A stretch of 6,693 nt of DNA, from positions 191-6,883 of the forward strand of contig PKXR01000149.1 of the NCBI GenBank assembly GCA_003133485.1, written 5' to 3'. Of the stretch, positions 5,700-6,693 are shown piece by piece; position 1 is the first letter of the stretch, and each line of letters starts with the position of its first letter. Made by a program: the position numbers and the translations under genes. This stretch comes from Candidatus Dormiibacterota bacterium. Lineage in GTDB: Bacteria; Chloroflexota; Dormibacteria; UBA8260; Bog-877. Below the pieces are notes generated by a model that saw only the letters and a program-made list of their open reading frames with translations, made no database searches and was not told the DNA's origin.

Positions 5700-6235
5700 C
5701 TCCGAATGAGGCGGCGCCGGCTCCCCCTCTGACCCCGGCTCAAATGGCGGCGTGGAGAGCCTTCCTCAAAGCCCACACGGTGATCACCAGGGTCTTGGAG
5801 CGCGAGCTGATCGCCTCCCACCAGCTGCCGCTCGCCGAGTACGACGTGCTGGTTCAGCTGCATGAGGCGGAAGGGGGAGCTCTGCGGATGGCCCAGTTGG
5901 CGGACCGGGTGCTGCTCAGCCGGAGCGGCCTGACCAGACTGGTGGAGCGGCTGGAGCGCGGCGGCCTGGTGCTCCGGCAGGCCTGCCCCAGCGACGCCCG
6001 CGGCTTCTTCGCCGTCATCACCGACCTGGGTCGGGCCCGCTTGGAGGAGGCGGCTCCAGACCACCTGGGCTCGGTCAGCTCCCACTTCACCAAGCCGCTG
6101 CAGGATGAGCAGCTCGAAGCTCTGCGAGTTGCCTTGGAGCAGCTAGTCTCGGCGGTGCCCGCCGAATGCGCCGCCTCCTTGCCCGACCTGGACCTTGAAG
6201 AAACCCCCGTCGCTGGCGGAAACTTCATCCCGTGA
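5690..6235 (+). CDS. MarR-family transcriptional regulator
   Basis: A 181-residue winged helix-turn-helix regulator. From the GTG start, LPLAEYDVLVQLHEAEGGALRMAQLADRVLLSRSGLTRLVERLERGGLV (47-94) matches the MarR core: 'L-x-x-x-x-Y-x-V-L', the HTH with recognition helix SRSGLTRLVERLE, then the wing with the DAR-G-F-x-V-x-x-T-x-x-G pattern (S102DARG to G114). Helices on both sides form the dimer interface. Cys99 sits just before the wing and might sense oxidants, which is speculation. The GTG at 5690 lies nine bases after AAAGG (5676-5680); a TTG at 5684 is in frame but only three bases from it. It diverges from the YceI gene and probably represses both that gene and itself. Its TGA overlaps the GTG of the next gene, which should therefore be under the same control. 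The tail (about 160-181) is extended and probably flexible. Confidence 0.9.
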   Translation: MQPSPNEAAPAPPLTPAQMAAWRAFLKAHTVITRVLERELIASHQLPLAEYDVLVQLHEAEGGALRMAQLADRVLLSRSGLTRLVERLERGGLVLRQACPSDARGFFAVITDLGRARLEEAAPDHLGSVSSHFTKPLQDEQLEALRVALEQLVSAVPAECAASLPDLDLEETPVAGGNFIP

Positions 6236-6693
6236 GTACCGCCGAACAGCCCAGCTGCCCCTTCCCCCGCCCCGACGCAGCCGCCGAGGGACCGGCCGAG
6301 GGTGCCGCCCCCGGGTGCCCGGTGCCGGCGGCTGCACTACCGCCGGACGTGAAGTGGGACGTTGAAGTGCACGTCGCGGCCATGCGCAAGGCGCGCTCGG
6401 CCGCAGACACCAGTCACGTGACCCCGGACAAAGCCGAGGAGATGGCCCACAAGGTGCTGGAACAGCGCGCCGCCCGGCGCGGGGTGGACGAGATCAACTC
6501 CAAGTTCGTCGAGGTCCTGAGCAAGAAGCTTGGCTATGGCCATCCGCTCAGTGACCGGACCGGACTCCCGACCTTCACCTGGACCGACGAGGCCGAGACC
6601 CGGCTGAGGGAGGTCCCGGAGTTCTGCCGTGAGCTGACCCGCTGGCGGGTCGAGTTCACGGCCTTGAAGAAGGGCCTCGGCACCACCATCACC
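6232..6693 (+). CDS. PCP_red-like domain protein, partial at the right edge
   Basis: The frame is open from a GTG overlapping the MarR stop (GTGA) to the window edge, 154 codons, so the C-terminus is cut. Residues 1-38 are Pro/Ala-rich with two Cys-Pro pairs (C9, C29). Residues about 41-105 are helical and charged, with DEINSKFVEVLSKKLGYGHPLS (86-107). Residues 115-154 read F-T-W-T-D-E-A-E-T-R-L then VPEFCREL, RWRVEFTA and LGTTIT. This follows the pattern W-x-x-x-A-x-x-RL-x-x-VP-x-F-x-R-x-x-x-x-x-x-VE-x-x-A of the small PCP_red domain found at the C-terminus of protochlorophyllide reductase subunit B (ChlB/BchB) and in some stand-alone proteins. The nitrogenase-like body of subunit B is absent, so it is not that enzyme. 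Function is unknown. Coupling to the MarR gene suggests it is part of that regulon. The domain call rests on memory of the pattern. Confidence 0.55.
   Translation, partial: MSTAEQPSCPFPRPDAAAEGPAEGAAPGCPVPAAALPPDVKWDVEVHVAAMRKARSAADTSHVTPDKAEEMAHKVLEQRAARRGVDEINSKFVEVLSKKLGYGHPLSDRTGLPTFTWTDEAETRLREVPEFCRELTRWRVEFTALKKGLGTTIT

Noticed and set aside
5114..6085. A 323-codon minus-strand frame spanning YceI, the promoter spacer and MarR
   Set aside because: It crosses two well-supported genes and their promoters, and its composition is that of an out-of-frame translation.

Overview
The window is a GC-rich (about two-thirds GC by eye), densely packed bacterial segment holding eight protein genes, most joined by 4-base ATGA/GTGA stop/start overlaps. 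The base composition, GTG starts, near-absent leaders and an F420/FMN-type split-barrel protein suggest an actinobacterium or another high-GC terrestrial lineage (for example Dormibacterota or Chloroflexota). No rRNA or phylogenetic marker settles this. I see no tRNA, rRNA, CRISPR array, insertion sequence or phage gene.

Left part, minus strand (3204 down to 1): a 487-residue protein with an N-terminal pyridoxamine-phosphate-oxidase-like split barrel, a probable second barrel and a helical C-terminus. It overlaps by ATGA a CPBP (CAAX protease/bacteriocin-processing) membrane protein that has lost one family metal ligand. After a 97-base gap comes a degenerate EAL-domain protein that runs off the left edge.

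Centre, plus strand (3255 to 5043): a tightly coupled three-gene operon of an SRPBCC (START-like) protein, a divergent lipoate/octanoate ligase-family protein and a peptide deformylase with all its metal-site motifs. A 50-base divergent spacer separates it from the left operon; at least the leftward transcript may be leaderless. The deformylase tail contains a long near-perfect hairpin just before the convergent junction with the next gene.

Right part: a YceI-family gene (minus) and a MarR-family regulator gene (plus) diverge from a 76-base AT-richer spacer. Two copies of the motif TTGNNNGTGCAANCAT, 29 bases apart, overlie the promoters there and are the likely MarR operators. The MarR gene overlaps by GTGA a gene that leaves the window on the right. 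Its visible C-terminus resembles the PCP_red domain known from light-independent protochlorophyllide reductase subunit B, here without the reductase body.

I find no obvious new multi-gene defence or mobile system. The most notable items are the MarR-linked PCP_red-like protein, the run of families with substituted active-site residues (EAL, CPBP, lipoate ligase), the three-part split-barrel protein and the hairpin inside the deformylase tail.
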